64,000 bases of DNA. Source: Nocardia fluminea. GTDB lineage: Bacteria > Actinomycetota > Actinomycetes > Mycobacteriales > Mycobacteriaceae. Shown piece after piece: positions 17,236 through 26,442 of the stretch. How positions within the stretch are numbered: position 1 is the stretch's first letter; every line of letters begins with the position of its first letter. The position numbers and the translations under genes were made by a program. The stretch spans positions 2,852,001-2,916,000 of the forward strand of contig NZ_PJMW01000002.1 in assembly GCF_002846365.1 (NCBI RefSeq), written 5' to 3'. The notes under the pieces were generated by a model, which did not search any database, was not told where the DNA came from, and was given only the letters and a program-made list of their open reading frames with translations.

Positions 17236-17399
17236 GCTGGGTGGGCGGTGTGGCTGGGTGTGTAAGCCGAGCCACGGCTGGGTGGTCGGTGTGGCCGGGT
17301 GTGGAAGTCGCGGGCCGGCTGGGTGGTCGGTGTGGCCGGGTGTGTAAGCCGAGCCCCGGCTGGGTGGACGGTGTGGCTGGGTGTGGAAGTCGCGGGCCG
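17236..17399. repeat. Four 41-bp tandem repeats in an alternating ABAB pattern
   Basis: Each unit begins GCTGGGTGG, with starts at 17236, 17277, 17318 and 17359. Units 1 and 3 contain TGTGTAAGCCGAGCC, while units 2 and 4 contain TGTGGAAGTCGCGGG, so the true period is 82 bases repeated twice. The array lies between the IS-bearing palindrome and the end of the acyl-AMP ligase gene. Confidence 0.85.
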
Positions 17400-17417
17400 G
17401 GTGGGGGTGGTGGGTAG

Positions 17418-19061
17418 CTATCGCAGGTGGACTGCGGTGGCGGAGCGGCGGAGTTTGCCCGAGGAGGTTTTCGGGAGGGCTCCTGGGCCGAGGACGGCTA
17501 CGGTGCGGGGGCGTGAGCCTACTTCGGCGAAGACCTCGTGGACGATCTCGCGCTCGATGCGCTTCACCTCGTCGGGCTCCTGGTAGTCGTTGGATTCGAC
17601 CACCACCGCGAAGCTTTCGCGTTTCTCACCGGCGTCCAGGCGCACCGCTACCGCGTTGCCGGGGCGGACGCCGGGTACGCGCAGGGCGGCTCGTTCGATG
17701 TCGGTGGGGTAGATGTTGCGGCCGCCCATGATGATGACGTCCTTCATGCGCCCGCACACGACCATCAGGCCGTCTTCGGTGAAGTAGCCGATGTCGCCGG
17801 TGTCGAGCCAGCCGTCGGGGTCCTGGGCGGGGCGGAACCCGTCGACGGTGACGTAGCCGGAAGTGACGGCGGGACCACGTAATTCGATGACGCCGACCGA
17901 GCGAACCGGCAGCGGCTGACGTTCGTCGTCGACGACGCGGCCCTCCAGGTCGTCGACCAGGTGTCCCAGGGTCGGCAGCCTGCGTGGGGTGCCGTGGTGG
18001 CCGTCCTCGGCGATCGGCACCGCCTTGCCGACGACCTCGAGCAGGTCGGCGTCGATCACGTCGAGCACCTGTCCGTTGCCGGGGTCGGGAATCGAGACGG
18101 CCAGGGTGGTCTCGGCCATGCCGTACACCGGCGTGAGCGCCATCGGGTTGAGCCCGAACTGGTCTCCCGCCGCCGCGAGGGCGATCATGGTGTCGGGGTC
18201 GACCGGTTCGGCGCCGTTCCACATGTACCGCACGCTGGACAGATCCAGGGTGCCAGGTTCGGCCTGCCGCAGCCGCCGGGCCAGCAGGGAGTACGCGAAA
18301 TTGGGCGCGGCGGTGACAGTTCCGCGATATCTGTCGATCAGCTCGGCCCACAGCAGCGGCCTGGCCAGGAAGTCCAGCGGTGTCACACACACCACCTCGG
18401 CACCGAATTGCATGGGTACGCTGAGGAATCCGACCATGCCCATGTCGTGGAACAGCGGCAGCCAGCTGACCATCACGTCGTCGTCGAGCTGGAACTTGAC
18501 CCGGGTGAACATCGCGTGTGCGTTGGTGTAGAAGTTGCCGTGGGTGATCCGGACGGCCTTGGGCGATCCGGTCGACCCAGAGGTCAACTGCTGCAACGCG
18601 ATATCGCCCTCGGTGGTCGGAACCGGGTCGGTATCGGCACCCTTGTGCAGTTCCTCGATCGGCACCACGATGATCCCGCGTTCCCGCAGCACCGGTTCGG
18701 CGGCCGCGAACGGCTCGCCGAGTACCACGGCCTTCGCGTCGATCATGTTCAGCACCGTTTCGGTGTCACGCACCCAGACCGCGAGATCGGTGCGTGGCGT
18801 CGGCTGGTGCAACATCGTGATGGAGGCGCCGCGCATCCAGATGGCCTGGCAGGCGGGCGCGATATCGACAGGCAGGCCGGCCAGCACGCCGACGGCGTCG
18901 CCGTGTCCGATCCCGGCGGCCGCGAGACCGCCCGCCATCCGCCGCGCCTGGTCATGAATCTCGCCCCAGGTCTGCCGCAGTGGTGCCTCCGGCTCTCCGG
19001 TGACCAGCCCCTTCGAACTGGTCAACGCTGTGCCAAACATTTCGTCGGTGAACCTGCTCAA
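17418..19061 (-). CDS. Fatty acyl-AMP ligase / acyl-CoA synthetase (Pks16/FadD-like)
   Basis: An adenylate-forming enzyme that activates a fatty or polyketide acid with ATP. The signature [18 protein letters not shown] (A3) is intact, as are the A5 region YGMAETTL, the A7 TGDIGYF and the A10 lysine in [12 protein letters not shown]. Local sequence such as [17 protein letters not shown] closely recalls M. tuberculosis Rv1013 (pks16), which lies in the same chromosomal neighbourhood. I chose the TTG with AAAGGGAG upstream, giving 547 residues and the family N-terminus SRFTDEMF. Whether it loads an acyl carrier protein or CoA cannot be told from the sequence alone. Confidence 0.88.
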   Translation of the reverse strand: MSRFTDEMFGTALTSSKGLVTGEPEAPLRQTWGEIHDQARRMAGGLAAAGIGHGDAVGVLAGLPVDIAPACQAIWMRGASITMLHQPTPRTDLAVWVRDTETVLNMIDAKAVVLGEPFAAAEPVLRERGIIVVPIEELHKGADTDPVPTTEGDIALQQLTSGSTGSPKAVRITHGNFYTNAHAMFTRVKFQLDDDVMVSWLPLFHDMGMVGFLSVPMQFGAEVVCVTPLDFLARPLLWAELIDRYRGTVTAAPNFAYSLLARRLRQAEPGTLDLSSVRYMWNGAEPVDPDTMIALAAAGDQFGLNPMALTPVYGMAETTLAVSIPDPGNGQVLDVIDADLLEVVGKAVPIAEDGHHGTPRRLPTLGHLVDDLEGRVVDDERQPLPVRSVGVIELRGPAVTSGYVTVDGFRPAQDPDGWLDTGDIGYFTEDGLMVVCGRMKDVIIMGGRNIYPTDIERAALRVPGVRPGNAVAVRLDAGEKRESFAVVVESNDYQEPDEVKRIEREIVHEVFAEVGSRPRTVAVLGPGALPKTSSGKLRRSATAVHLR

Positions 19062-19143
19062 CGTCGGTCTCCCTTTACGCCAACGATCGGTTACGGCCGT
19101 GCTCTGCACTCCCAACAAGAAATCCCGCCCCGCCCCGCGCGTG

Positions 19144-19839
19144 TTAACCCGGGCTGACGCCGCAGCACCCCTGCTGCTGCGCCTCGACAGCGAAGGTGGC
19201 TGCGTAGCGGTCTACGTATGGTCTACCCGATAACGTGGCAATTTCCCGCATCAGCAGGTCGGTTGCCGCTCTGACCTGGGTGTGATGAACAGCTGTGGGA
19301 TAGCGCCGCGCGGGGTGGACGGTGATGCGTACCTTGGTGAAACGCAACAGTTTCCGACCGCGTGGATTCATACGATCGGTACCGTCCAGGACCACGGGCA
19401 CCACCGGTGCCCCGGTGGTCATGGCAACGCGCAGCGCCCCGGTGCGACCACGATAGACCCTGCCATCCCGTGACCGTGTGCCCTCCGGGTGAATTGCCCA
19501 GGCGCCCCCACCGTCGAGAATTCCGGTGGCCGCCGCGAGCGCGTCGGCGGCCGCGTCGCCGCCGGTGCGATCCACCGGTACCTGCCCCGCGGCGGTGAAG
19601 AACCAGCGCTTGCACCGCCCACGCAAGCCGGTGCCGGCGAAGTACTCCTGCTTCGCCAGGAACGTGAGCGGCCGCGGGATCACCAGGGCCAGGTAGAGCG
19701 AGTCGATGAAGGCCAGGTGATTGGCCGCGATGATCACCGGGCCGGTGCGTGGGATGTGTTCGAGCCCTTCGACGTGCGGGCGTCCGAGCAAGCGCAGCGC
19801 CGGGCCGATGAGGACGTACTTGCAGAGCGAGTACCACAT
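19144..19839 (-). CDS. 1-acyl-sn-glycerol-3-phosphate acyltransferase (PlsC-like)
   Basis: A membrane-associated acyltransferase that forms phosphatidic acid or acylates a related polar lipid. It contains the catalytic H-x4-D box in ANHLAFIDS, the FLAKQEYF block, the substrate-binding [10 protein letters not shown] motif and a [13 protein letters not shown] block. At 231 residues it is typical for the family. The C-terminus ([10 protein letters not shown]) is unusual, with adjacent cysteines. Its promoter region, shared with a divergent TetR gene, carries two near-identical palindromes, so it is probably repressed by that TetR. Confidence 0.88.
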   Translation of the reverse strand: MWYSLCKYVLIGPALRLLGRPHVEGLEHIPRTGPVIIAANHLAFIDSLYLALVIPRPLTFLAKQEYFAGTGLRGRCKRWFFTAAGQVPVDRTGGDAAADALAAATGILDGGGAWAIHPEGTRSRDGRVYRGRTGALRVAMTTGAPVVPVVLDGTDRMNPRGRKLLRFTKVRITVHPARRYPTAVHHTQVRAATDLLMREIATLSGRPYVDRYAATFAVEAQQQGCCGVSPG

Positions 19840-19851
19840 GGGCAGTCCCTT

Positions 19852-19868
19852 CGTAGACAGTGTCTACG
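19852..19868. promoter_or_regulatory. TetR-type operator 1
   Basis: CGTAGACAGTGTCTACG is a perfect palindrome with a central G, just upstream of plsC. It is one of a pair with the next site. Confidence 0.75.
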
Positions 19869-19874
19869 ACACTA

Positions 19875-19889
19875 GTAGACACTGTCTAC
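19875..19889. promoter_or_regulatory. TetR-type operator 2
   Basis: GTAGACACTGTCTAC has the same arms as operator 1, with its centre 22 bases away (two helical turns). It faces the divergent tetR gene. Confidence 0.75.
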
Positions 19890-19935
19890 GTATGCGACTG
19901 CGAAGCCCTGTGAGCTGGTGTGCACAATTGCCGGT

Positions 19936-20496
19936 ATGCCTGAACCGTTGCGCGAGCGCCTGATCGACGTCGGTGTCGATCTGCTCGAAACCGACGGCGC
20001 GGGCGCGCTCGGACTGCGTGCGATCGCGCGGGCCGCCGGTGTCTCACACGGCGCCCCACGGCGGTGGTTTCCCACGCACGCCGCGCTGCTCGCGGCGATC
20101 GCGGCGCGCGGATTCGGGGAACTGATCGAGCGGTTCGCGGCGCTCGCCACGATCGACGACCCGCGGGAACGGCTACGCCGAATGGCAGGCGACTACGTCG
20201 ATTTCGCGATTTCGCGGCCCGAGATGTTCACGCTGATGTTTCGCCACGATCTGCTGGTGGGCTCCGGCGAGAACCTGCGGGCCACGACGCAACCGCTGTA
20301 CGGGCAGGTGGTGGAGTTGGTCGCGGCGGTGGCGCCGGACTCGGCGCAGCAACGCGCACTGGCCCTGTGGACGAATGTGCACGGTGTGGCGACGATCGCG
20401 GTCAATCGGACGCTGGAGATCGTTGCCCCGGATCAGGACCCGCGGGTGCTCGTGGACCGGATCGTCCGCGAGCACCTCGCGGGGCTCAGCGGGTGA
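19936..20496 (+). CDS. TetR family regulator, divergent from plsC
   Basis: A 186-residue TetR protein with an N-terminal helix-turn-helix (GALGLRAIARAAGVSHGAPR, then RWFPTHAALLAAI). The C-terminal domain begins around RERLRRMAGDY and resembles the TetR_C_33/WHG type (LALWTNVHGVATIAVN). The ATG start gives a standard N-terminus; a GTG 18 bases upstream is possible. The twin palindromes in the short divergent region strongly suggest autoregulation together with plsC. The 3' end overlaps the end of the convergent egtE by 11 bases. The ligand is unknown, perhaps a fatty acyl compound given plsC. Confidence 0.85.
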   Translation: MPEPLRERLIDVGVDLLETDGAGALGLRAIARAAGVSHGAPRRWFPTHAALLAAIAARGFGELIERFAALATIDDPRERLRRMAGDYVDFAISRPEMFTLMFRHDLLVGSGENLRATTQPLYGQVVELVAAVAPDSAQQRALALWTNVHGVATIAVNRTLEIVAPDQDPRVLVDRIVREHLAGLSG

Positions 20497-21664
20497 GTTC
20501 GGCCAGTGTCGCGACGAAGCGGTCCAGGTCGGCCGGGCTGACGAAATAGTGCGGGGAGGCCCGCAGCACGGCGGGCAGGGTGCGCTCGGACATATCGAGC
20601 AGCGTGGAGCCCGCGTGGCTGACGGTCACGGTGATCGCGTGCTCGGCGAGCCGGTCGCGCAGCTGTTCGGGATCGTGGCCCTCGGCCGTGAACGACACGA
20701 TGCCGCTGTGCTCGGTGCCCAGATCACGCACGGTCACGCCGGGCAGCTCGGGCAGAGTTTTGCGCAGGTACTCGGCGCGATCGGCCACGGCCGCGTAGAC
20801 CTCGTCGGGGCCCTGCGCGAGCAGATAGTCGACGGCGGCGCCGAGGCCGAGGCGGGCGGCGACACCGCATTCCCAGAACTCGAAACGGGAGGCGTCGTCG
20901 GCGAGGCGGTATTCGGTGGGGCTCACCCAGGCGGCACTGTGCAGGTCGAGGCGGGCGGGTTCCATCGTCTGTGCCAATTCGGAACGGACATACAGGAATC
21001 CGGTGCCACGCGGTCCGCGCAACCACTTGCGTCCGGTCGTCGACATCGCGTCGACGCCGAATTCGACGACATCTATCGGCAACTGTCCGGTCGACTGGCA
21101 GGCGTCGAGCAGTACCAGCGCGCCGGCTTCGTGCGCGATCCGGGTGGCCTCGGCGACCGGGTTCACGAGGCCGCCGTTGGTCGGTGCGTGCTGGAGCGAA
21201 ACCAGTCGGACGCGTTCGTCGAGCATGTCGGCGAGCGCGTCGGTGTCGAGGCGGCCGGTGTCGTCGCTGGGAATACGCTCGACCACCGCGCCGGTGTGCT
21301 TCGCGCGCTGGAGCGCGGCGATCGCGTTGCTGGCGTAGTCGGCGCCGGAGATGAGGATCCGGTCGCCGGGACGCAGCGGCACCGAGTAGGCGAAATCGGC
21401 CCATGACCGGGACGCACTGTCGCTGAGGGCGATGGTGTCGGGCGTGGCGCCGATGAGCGTCGCGATCGAGGTCTTCACCGCCGCGAGATCGTCCAGGCGT
21501 TCGTTAGCCGCTCGATAGCCACCGATCTCGGATTCACGGCGTAAGTGGGTGATCATCGTGTCGAGAACGAACTGCGGCGGCAACGACGATCCGGCGCTGT
21601 CGAGGAAGACTTGACCGTTGGCAAGTCCTGCGGTGTCGGCTCTGATCGCGGCGAGGTCAAGCAT
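20486..21664 (-). CDS. egtE: Ergothioneine biosynthesis PLP-dependent C-S lyase EgtE
   Basis: A class V aminotransferase-fold enzyme that cleaves the sulfoxide hercynyl-cysteine intermediate to ergothioneine, the last step of the pathway. The 392-residue protein has the PLP lysine in STTGRKWLRGPRG, the LLDACQSTGQLPIDV stretch bearing the PLP-binding Asp, and the histidine in SLQHAPTNGG. It lies head to head with egtA, which supports EgtE over a cysteine desulfurase or isopenicillin N epimerase, its nearest look-alikes. In mycobacteria egtE is in line with egtABCD; here it is on the other strand. The ATG start (MLDLAAIRADT) has a weak ribosome-binding site. Confidence 0.8.
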   Translation of the reverse strand: MLDLAAIRADTAGLANGQVFLDSAGSSLPPQFVLDTMITHLRRESEIGGYRAANERLDDLAAVKTSIATLIGATPDTIALSDSASRSWADFAYSVPLRPGDRILISGADYASNAIAALQRAKHTGAVVERIPSDDTGRLDTDALADMLDERVRLVSLQHAPTNGGLVNPVAEATRIAHEAGALVLLDACQSTGQLPIDVVEFGVDAMSTTGRKWLRGPRGTGFLYVRSELAQTMEPARLDLHSAAWVSPTEYRLADDASRFEFWECGVAARLGLGAAVDYLLAQGPDEVYAAVADRAEYLRKTLPELPGVTVRDLGTEHSGIVSFTAEGHDPEQLRDRLAEHAITVTVSHAGSTLLDMSERTLPAVLRASPHYFVSPADLDRFVATLAELTR

Positions 21665-21786
21665 GGTGACGACGATAGCGCCCCGAGACGTTCGGAATTT
21701 CGTCACTTTCTCTGTCGGTGGACCTCGCTACTCTGGAATGAGCGAAACGCAGGTTCCCCGGCAGCACGCAGCACGTGGAGGTTGGT

Positions 21787-23073
21787 ATGGCGGTCACCCT
21801 GGAACGTTCATCGTGGCCCGATTATGCTCCTGACCAGGGCGAAATGTCGTCCAGGGCGGCGGCGGAGGCCTATGTCGGCGGCGTGTGTTTCAAGCTCGGT
21901 CCACCTGCGCTGATCGGCGCCGAACTGGAGTGGCTCACCGCCGGATCCACCGGATCGAGGCCCTCGCTCGCGCAATTGGCGGCGGCCCTCGGGCCGCACG
22001 CACCGACCTCCATCGGTGCCGCCGCTGCCGCGGTTCCCCTGCCCGGCGGCAGCCTGGTCACCGTCGAACCCGGTGGTCAGATAGAACTTTCCAGCGCCCC
22101 GTTCGCTGATCCGGCCGCGCTGACGCAGCACCTGCGCGCTGATGCGACCCGTTTGCGGGACCTGCTCGCCGCCCAGGAGATCAGTATCTTCGCCGCCGCC
22201 GCCGACGCGGGCCGTCCCGCCGAGCGCCTGCTCCGATTGCCCCGGTATACCGCGATGGAACGGCATTTCGACGGTGTCGGCCCCTTCGGCACCCTGATGA
22301 TGTGCAACACCGCCGCCACGCAGGTCAGCGTGGACGCCGGCGCCGATCCCGCCGAGGTGCGGGCCCGCTGGACCGCCCTCCACGTCCTCGGCCCCACCCT
22401 GATCGCCGCCTTCGCCTGCTCACCGCGGCTGCACGGCGTTCCGCGCGGCGACTGGGCGTCGCAGCGGATGCGCACGTGGTTGCGCCTCGACCCCGCGCGC
22501 ACCAGACCACCGGTGGCCGACTGGGCCGACCCGATCACCTCCTACGCCCACTGGGCGCTGGACGTGCCGCTGCTGTGTGTGCGCTGCGCCGATGCCGACG
22601 CCGATTGGTCTCCACCGCCCGGCGCCACGTTCGCCGACTGGTTGTCCGGCGCCCTCGACGACGAAGTGGGGCGTCGCCCGACCCGCGCCGATCTCGACTA
22701 CCACCTGACCACCCTTTTCCCCCCGGTCCGGGCATCCGGTCACCTCGAGGTCCGCTACCTCGACACCCAGCCCGGCGAAGCGTGGACCACCCCGATCCAC
22801 CTGTTCGACGCCCTGCTGTCGACCCCCGCGGTCGTCGCCGAGGCGACAGCCCTCGCCGCGCCCACCGCGGGGGAGTGGTTGACGTCCGCGCGGTGCGGAC
22901 TGCTCGACCCGCACCTGCGTCGCACCGCCGTGGACGTGCTCGACCTGGCGGCCGCCCACGCGCGAACCCCCTCCGCTGCGGCGGAATTGGCCGCTGCCGC
23001 TCGCCGATGCAACGCAGGCCGCAGTCCGCTCGCCGAGGTCGGCTCGGCGCGCGACGGCTCGAGCGGGTCGTGA
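21787..23073 (+). CDS. egtA: Glutamate-cysteine ligase EgtA
   Basis: EgtA joins glutamate and cysteine with ATP to give gamma-glutamylcysteine, the sulfur donor for ergothioneine. The 428-residue protein belongs to the GCS2-type ligases: GAELEWL at the N-terminal strand, VEPGGQIELSSAP as the substrate and metal-binding motif, MMCNTAATQVSVDAG, and HLEVRYLDTQPG. The ATG follows GGAGG at a spacing of five. It is the first gene of egtABCD, divergent from egtE. A 115-base gap before egtB contains a 15-base triplicate. Nothing is missing compared with mycobacterial EgtA. Confidence 0.92.
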   Translation: MAVTLERSSWPDYAPDQGEMSSRAAAEAYVGGVCFKLGPPALIGAELEWLTAGSTGSRPSLAQLAAALGPHAPTSIGAAAAAVPLPGGSLVTVEPGGQIELSSAPFADPAALTQHLRADATRLRDLLAAQEISIFAAAADAGRPAERLLRLPRYTAMERHFDGVGPFGTLMMCNTAATQVSVDAGADPAEVRARWTALHVLGPTLIAAFACSPRLHGVPRGDWASQRMRTWLRLDPARTRPPVADWADPITSYAHWALDVPLLCVRCADADADWSPPPGATFADWLSGALDDEVGRRPTRADLDYHLTTLFPPVRASGHLEVRYLDTQPGEAWTTPIHLFDALLSTPAVVAEATALAAPTAGEWLTSARCGLLDPHLRRTAVDVLDLAAAHARTPSAAAELAAAARRCNAGRSPLAEVGSARDGSSGS

Positions 23074-23111
23074 TCGTCTCGTCGCCGGCCTCTCGTGGTC
23101 GGCATGCCCCT

Positions 23112-23156
23112 GTGTCTCCGCCCGAAGTGTCTCTGCCCGAAGTGTCTCTGCCCGAA
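23112..23156. repeat. Three tandem 15-bp repeats between egtA and egtB
   Basis: Units GTGTCTCYGCCCGAA at 23112, 23127 and 23142 differ at one base. They lie in the only sizeable gap in egtABCD and could reflect slippage in former coding sequence or affect the egtA/egtB expression ratio. Confidence 0.8.
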
Positions 23157-23188
23157 GTCGTAGTCGACCTGTCTGTTCCGGAGCTCTC

Positions 23189-24523
23189 GTGACTCTTTTC
23201 GCCCCCGCCGACCACAGTGACCGCGATCGGACGCGTGCCCGGATCGCCGAGGTCCTGTCGCGTGCTCGCCGCCGCACCGCCCTGCTCACCGACAGCGTGG
23301 ACGAAGCCGATCTCGTCGCGCAGCATTCGCCCCTGATGTCGCCGCTGGTCTGGGACCTCGCGCATATCGGGAACCAGGAGGAGCTGTGGCTGGTGCGCGA
23401 TGTCGGTGGTCGCGATGCGGTGCGGGCCGATATCGACGAACTCTACGACGCGTTCAAACACGCCAGGTCGAACCGGCCCGCGTTGCCGCTGCTCGACCCC
23501 GAGCAGGCGCGCGGTTATGTCGGCTCGGTGCGGGAGAAGGTCCTCGACGTCCTCGATTCCAGCGACTTGGCCGGTAATCCGCTGGTGGACAATGGTTTCG
23601 CGTTCGGCATGATCGCCCAGCACGAGCAGCAGCACGACGAGACCATGCTCGCCACGCATCAACTGCGAATCGGCGCGCCGGTACTTTCCGCCCCGCCCGC
23701 GCCGACCGCCCAGGTGCCGGTAGGGGGTGAGATCGTTGTTCCAGCGGGCGAATTCCTGATGGGGACCTCGGCTGATCCGTGGGCGCTGGACAACGAACGC
23801 CCCGCCCATCCGGTGCGCGTCGACGGCTTCGCGATCGATGTCGCGCCGGTGACCAACGGGCAGTTCCTCGCCTTCATCGACGACGGCGGCTACGACCGGG
23901 CCGAGCTGTGGTCGGAACGTGGCTGGGCGCACCGTAGCGAGGCGGGCTTGGTCGCGCCGCAGTTCTGGGAGCGCGATGGTGACGGGTGGACGCGCACGGC
24001 GTTCGGCGTCCGGACGCCACTGCGCCTCGATCAGCCGGTGGTGCACGTGTGCTGGTTCGAGGCGGAGGCCTTCGCGCGGTGGGCCGGAAAGCGATTGCCG
24101 ACCGAGGCCGAATGGGAGAAGGCGGCCCGGTTCGACCCGGAAACCGGTGCGTCGCGGCGCTTTCCGTGGGGTGAGGACCAACCGGACGCACACCGGGCCA
24201 ACCTCGGCCAGCGTCATCTGGAACCCGCCGAGGTCGGCGCCTACCCGGCCGGCGCGTCGGCCACCGGTGTGCACCAGCTCATCGGCGACGTCTGGGAATG
24301 GTGTTCCTCGGGTTTCGAGGCCTACCCCGGATTCCGGGCGTTCCCCTACCGCGAATACTCGGAGGTCTTCTTCGGCGGCGACTACCGCATCCTGCGCGGC
24401 GGCTCGTTCGGCACCGACGAGGTCGCCTGCCGCGCGACCTTCCGCAATTGGGACCATCCGATCCGCCGGCAGATCTTCGCCGGGTTCCGGCTCGCCCGGG
24501 ATCTGCGCGAGGACGAACTCTGA
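23189..24523 (+). CDS. egtB: Hercynine oxygenase (sulfoxide synthase) EgtB
   Basis: EgtB is a non-haem iron enzyme that couples hercynine, gamma-glutamylcysteine and O2 to the sulfoxide. It has 444 residues. The N-terminal DinB_2 four-helix domain carries iron-ligand histidines (DLAHIGNQEE, HEQQHDETML). The C-terminal FGE-sulfatase (formylglycine-enzyme) domain has VPAGEFLMGT, DEFDGFAID-like, WFEAEAFARWAGKRLPTEAE and GNVWEW-like VWEWCSSGF, and ends RGGSFGTDE ... GFRLAR. The GTG start follows GGAG. The stop overlaps the egtC start by one base (TGATG), so they are coupled. Confidence 0.95.
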   Translation: MTLFAPADHSDRDRTRARIAEVLSRARRRTALLTDSVDEADLVAQHSPLMSPLVWDLAHIGNQEELWLVRDVGGRDAVRADIDELYDAFKHARSNRPALPLLDPEQARGYVGSVREKVLDVLDSSDLAGNPLVDNGFAFGMIAQHEQQHDETMLATHQLRIGAPVLSAPPAPTAQVPVGGEIVVPAGEFLMGTSADPWALDNERPAHPVRVDGFAIDVAPVTNGQFLAFIDDGGYDRAELWSERGWAHRSEAGLVAPQFWERDGDGWTRTAFGVRTPLRLDQPVVHVCWFEAEAFARWAGKRLPTEAEWEKAARFDPETGASRRFPWGEDQPDAHRANLGQRHLEPAEVGAYPAGASATGVHQLIGDVWEWCSSGFEAYPGFRAFPYREYSEVFFGGDYRILRGGSFGTDEVACRATFRNWDHPIRRQIFAGFRLARDLREDEL

Positions 24524-25365
24524 TGTGCAGGCAGCTCGGTTACGTCGGCCCACCGGTGGGGGTCGGCGAGCTGATTCTGCGCGGCCCGCACTCGCTCTAC
24601 GCCCAGTCCTGGGCGCCACTCGACATGCGCGCGGGCGGCACCATCAACGCCGACGGCTTCGGCGTGGCCTGGTGGCGCCGAGCCGATGTGGGCACGGAGG
24701 GCGCCCGCGACGCGGTGACCCGCTACCGCAACCACGCCCCGATCTGGACCGATCCCGCCGTCGCCGAGGTCCTCGGCCAACTCGAATCCCGCTCGGTCGT
24801 CGCGGCCGTCCGCTCGGCTACCGTCGGCATGCCGGTGGAGCGCTCCGCGTGCGCGCCTTTCACCGACGAGCACTGGGCCTTCAGCCACAACGGTGTCATC
24901 CCGGACTGGCGAGCCACACTCGTCGCCGTCCTCGCCGATCTGAACGAAGTCTTCACCACCGCCGGGCCTTTCGAATCGCCCGCGGTGCTGTTGCAGGCGG
25001 AGGCGCTCACCGATTCCGCCGCACTGTGGGTGCTGCTGCGGGGTCTGCTGGCGTCGACCGACCCCGTAGGTCCTGTCACTTCCCCGGCGGATGCCCTGCG
25101 GCTGCTGGTCGCGGCCGTGTTACGGCATCAGCCCAGCGCTCGCCTGAACCTGTTGCTGGGCAACGGGGTACAGCTGTGGGCCACGACCTGCTGGCATGCG
25201 CTGTCGGTACTGGTCACCGACGACTACACGGTGCTGTCCTCCGAACCCTACGACGCGGACCCGCGCTGGCAATCCGTCGCCGACCGCCAACTGGTCACCG
25301 CCACGCCCGGCCACTGCACCATCACCGCCCTCGAACTCCCCGCTACCGAAAGGGTCTGTTCATGA
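24523..25365 (+). CDS. egtC: Gamma-glutamyl-hercynylcysteine sulfoxide hydrolase EgtC
   Basis: EgtC removes the gamma-glutamyl group from the EgtB product. It is an Ntn-type glutamine amidotransferase class II fold: the protein starts MCRQLGYVG, so Cys2 becomes the N-terminal nucleophile after Met removal, as required. NADGFGVAWW, SATVGMPVERSACAPF and AFSHNGVI are the family motifs. It is 280 residues long. The start overlaps the egtB stop, and the egtD start overlaps its stop (ATGA), consistent with one tightly coupled operon. Confidence 0.95.
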   Translation: MCRQLGYVGPPVGVGELILRGPHSLYAQSWAPLDMRAGGTINADGFGVAWWRRADVGTEGARDAVTRYRNHAPIWTDPAVAEVLGQLESRSVVAAVRSATVGMPVERSACAPFTDEHWAFSHNGVIPDWRATLVAVLADLNEVFTTAGPFESPAVLLQAEALTDSAALWVLLRGLLASTDPVGPVTSPADALRLLVAAVLRHQPSARLNLLLGNGVQLWATTCWHALSVLVTDDYTVLSSEPYDADPRWQSVADRQLVTATPGHCTITALELPATERVCS

Positions 25366-26333
25366 CCGCGCCGCTGCTGGACATCCACCTCACCGACGAC
25401 GATCTCACCACTGCCTTGCGCACCGACGCCCGCGTCGGCCTGACCGCCGAACCGAAGTCCCTGCCGCCCAAATGGTTCTACGACGCGCGCGGGAGCGAGC
25501 TCTTCGAGCGGATCACCGAACTGCCCGAGTACTACCCCACGCGCACCGAGCGAGCGCTGCTCGAGCGGGTGGTCGGCGAGATCGCCGCGGCCGCTCACGC
25601 CGAGGTGCTGGTGGAGCTGGGTTCGGGGTCGGCCGCCAAGACGCGCCTGCTGCTGGACGCGCTCACCGCCGAGGGTTCGCTCAAAACCTATGTCCCGCAA
25701 GACGTCTCGGCATCGGCTCTGCGCGGCGCCGCTGACGAGATCGCGGCCGAGTACCCGAACCTGTCCGTACATGGCGTGGTCAGCGACTTCACCGACACGT
25801 TGCACAACCTGCCCCGCGGCGGCCGCCGCATGATCGCCTTCCTCGGCGGCACCATCGGCAACCTGGTCCCGGCCGAGCGCGCCGAATTCCTGGCGGGCAT
25901 CAACGAGGTCCTCGAACCCGGCGAACTGCTCCTGCTCGGCGCGGGCCTGGTCATCGACCCGGCGATCCTGGTCCCCGCCTACGACGACGCCGCGGGTGTC
26001 ACCGCCGAATTCAACCGCAACGTCCTGCACGTCCTCAACACCCGTCTCGACGCCGACTTCGTCCCCGAGAAGTTCGACCACGTCGCCCTCTGGGACGCGG
26101 AGAACGAATGGATCGAAATGCGTCTGCGCGCCACCGAAGCGATGACAGCCACCGTCACCGGGCTGAACCTCACCGTCGACTTCGCCGCGGGCGAGGAGAT
26201 GCGCACCGAGATCTCCGCCAAATTCCGCCCCGAAGCCCTCGCCGCCGAACTGAACGAAGCCGGTTTCACCCCCACCCACACCTGGACCGACCCCGACAAC
26301 CGCTTCACCCTTTCCCTCTCCGAACGCCGCTGA
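25362..26333 (+). CDS. egtD: L-histidine N-alpha-methyltransferase EgtD
   Basis: EgtD trimethylates histidine to hercynine with S-adenosylmethionine, the committed ergothioneine step. The 323-residue protein shows the family features LPPKWFYDARGSELFERITE, EYYPTRTE, SAM motif VELGSGSAAKTR, and FLGGTIGNLVPAERAEFL. The C-terminal histidine-binding region contains NRFTLSLSERR. It ends the egtABCD run. Downstream lies a separate gene with its own ribosome-binding site. Confidence 0.96.
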   Translation: MTAPLLDIHLTDDDLTTALRTDARVGLTAEPKSLPPKWFYDARGSELFERITELPEYYPTRTERALLERVVGEIAAAAHAEVLVELGSGSAAKTRLLLDALTAEGSLKTYVPQDVSASALRGAADEIAAEYPNLSVHGVVSDFTDTLHNLPRGGRRMIAFLGGTIGNLVPAERAEFLAGINEVLEPGELLLLGAGLVIDPAILVPAYDDAAGVTAEFNRNVLHVLNTRLDADFVPEKFDHVALWDAENEWIEMRLRATEAMTATVTGLNLTVDFAAGEEMRTEISAKFRPEALAAELNEAGFTPTHTWTDPDNRFTLSLSERR

Positions 26334-26442
26334 CCAGGCGTTTCAGCCTTCCGTGTGGGAGGGAGGGCGCAGTAGGATGATCGACATGTGACTCAGATCT
26401 CACCTGTGGTGGGGTGCCATGTCACCGAGCAAAGGAGCTCAC

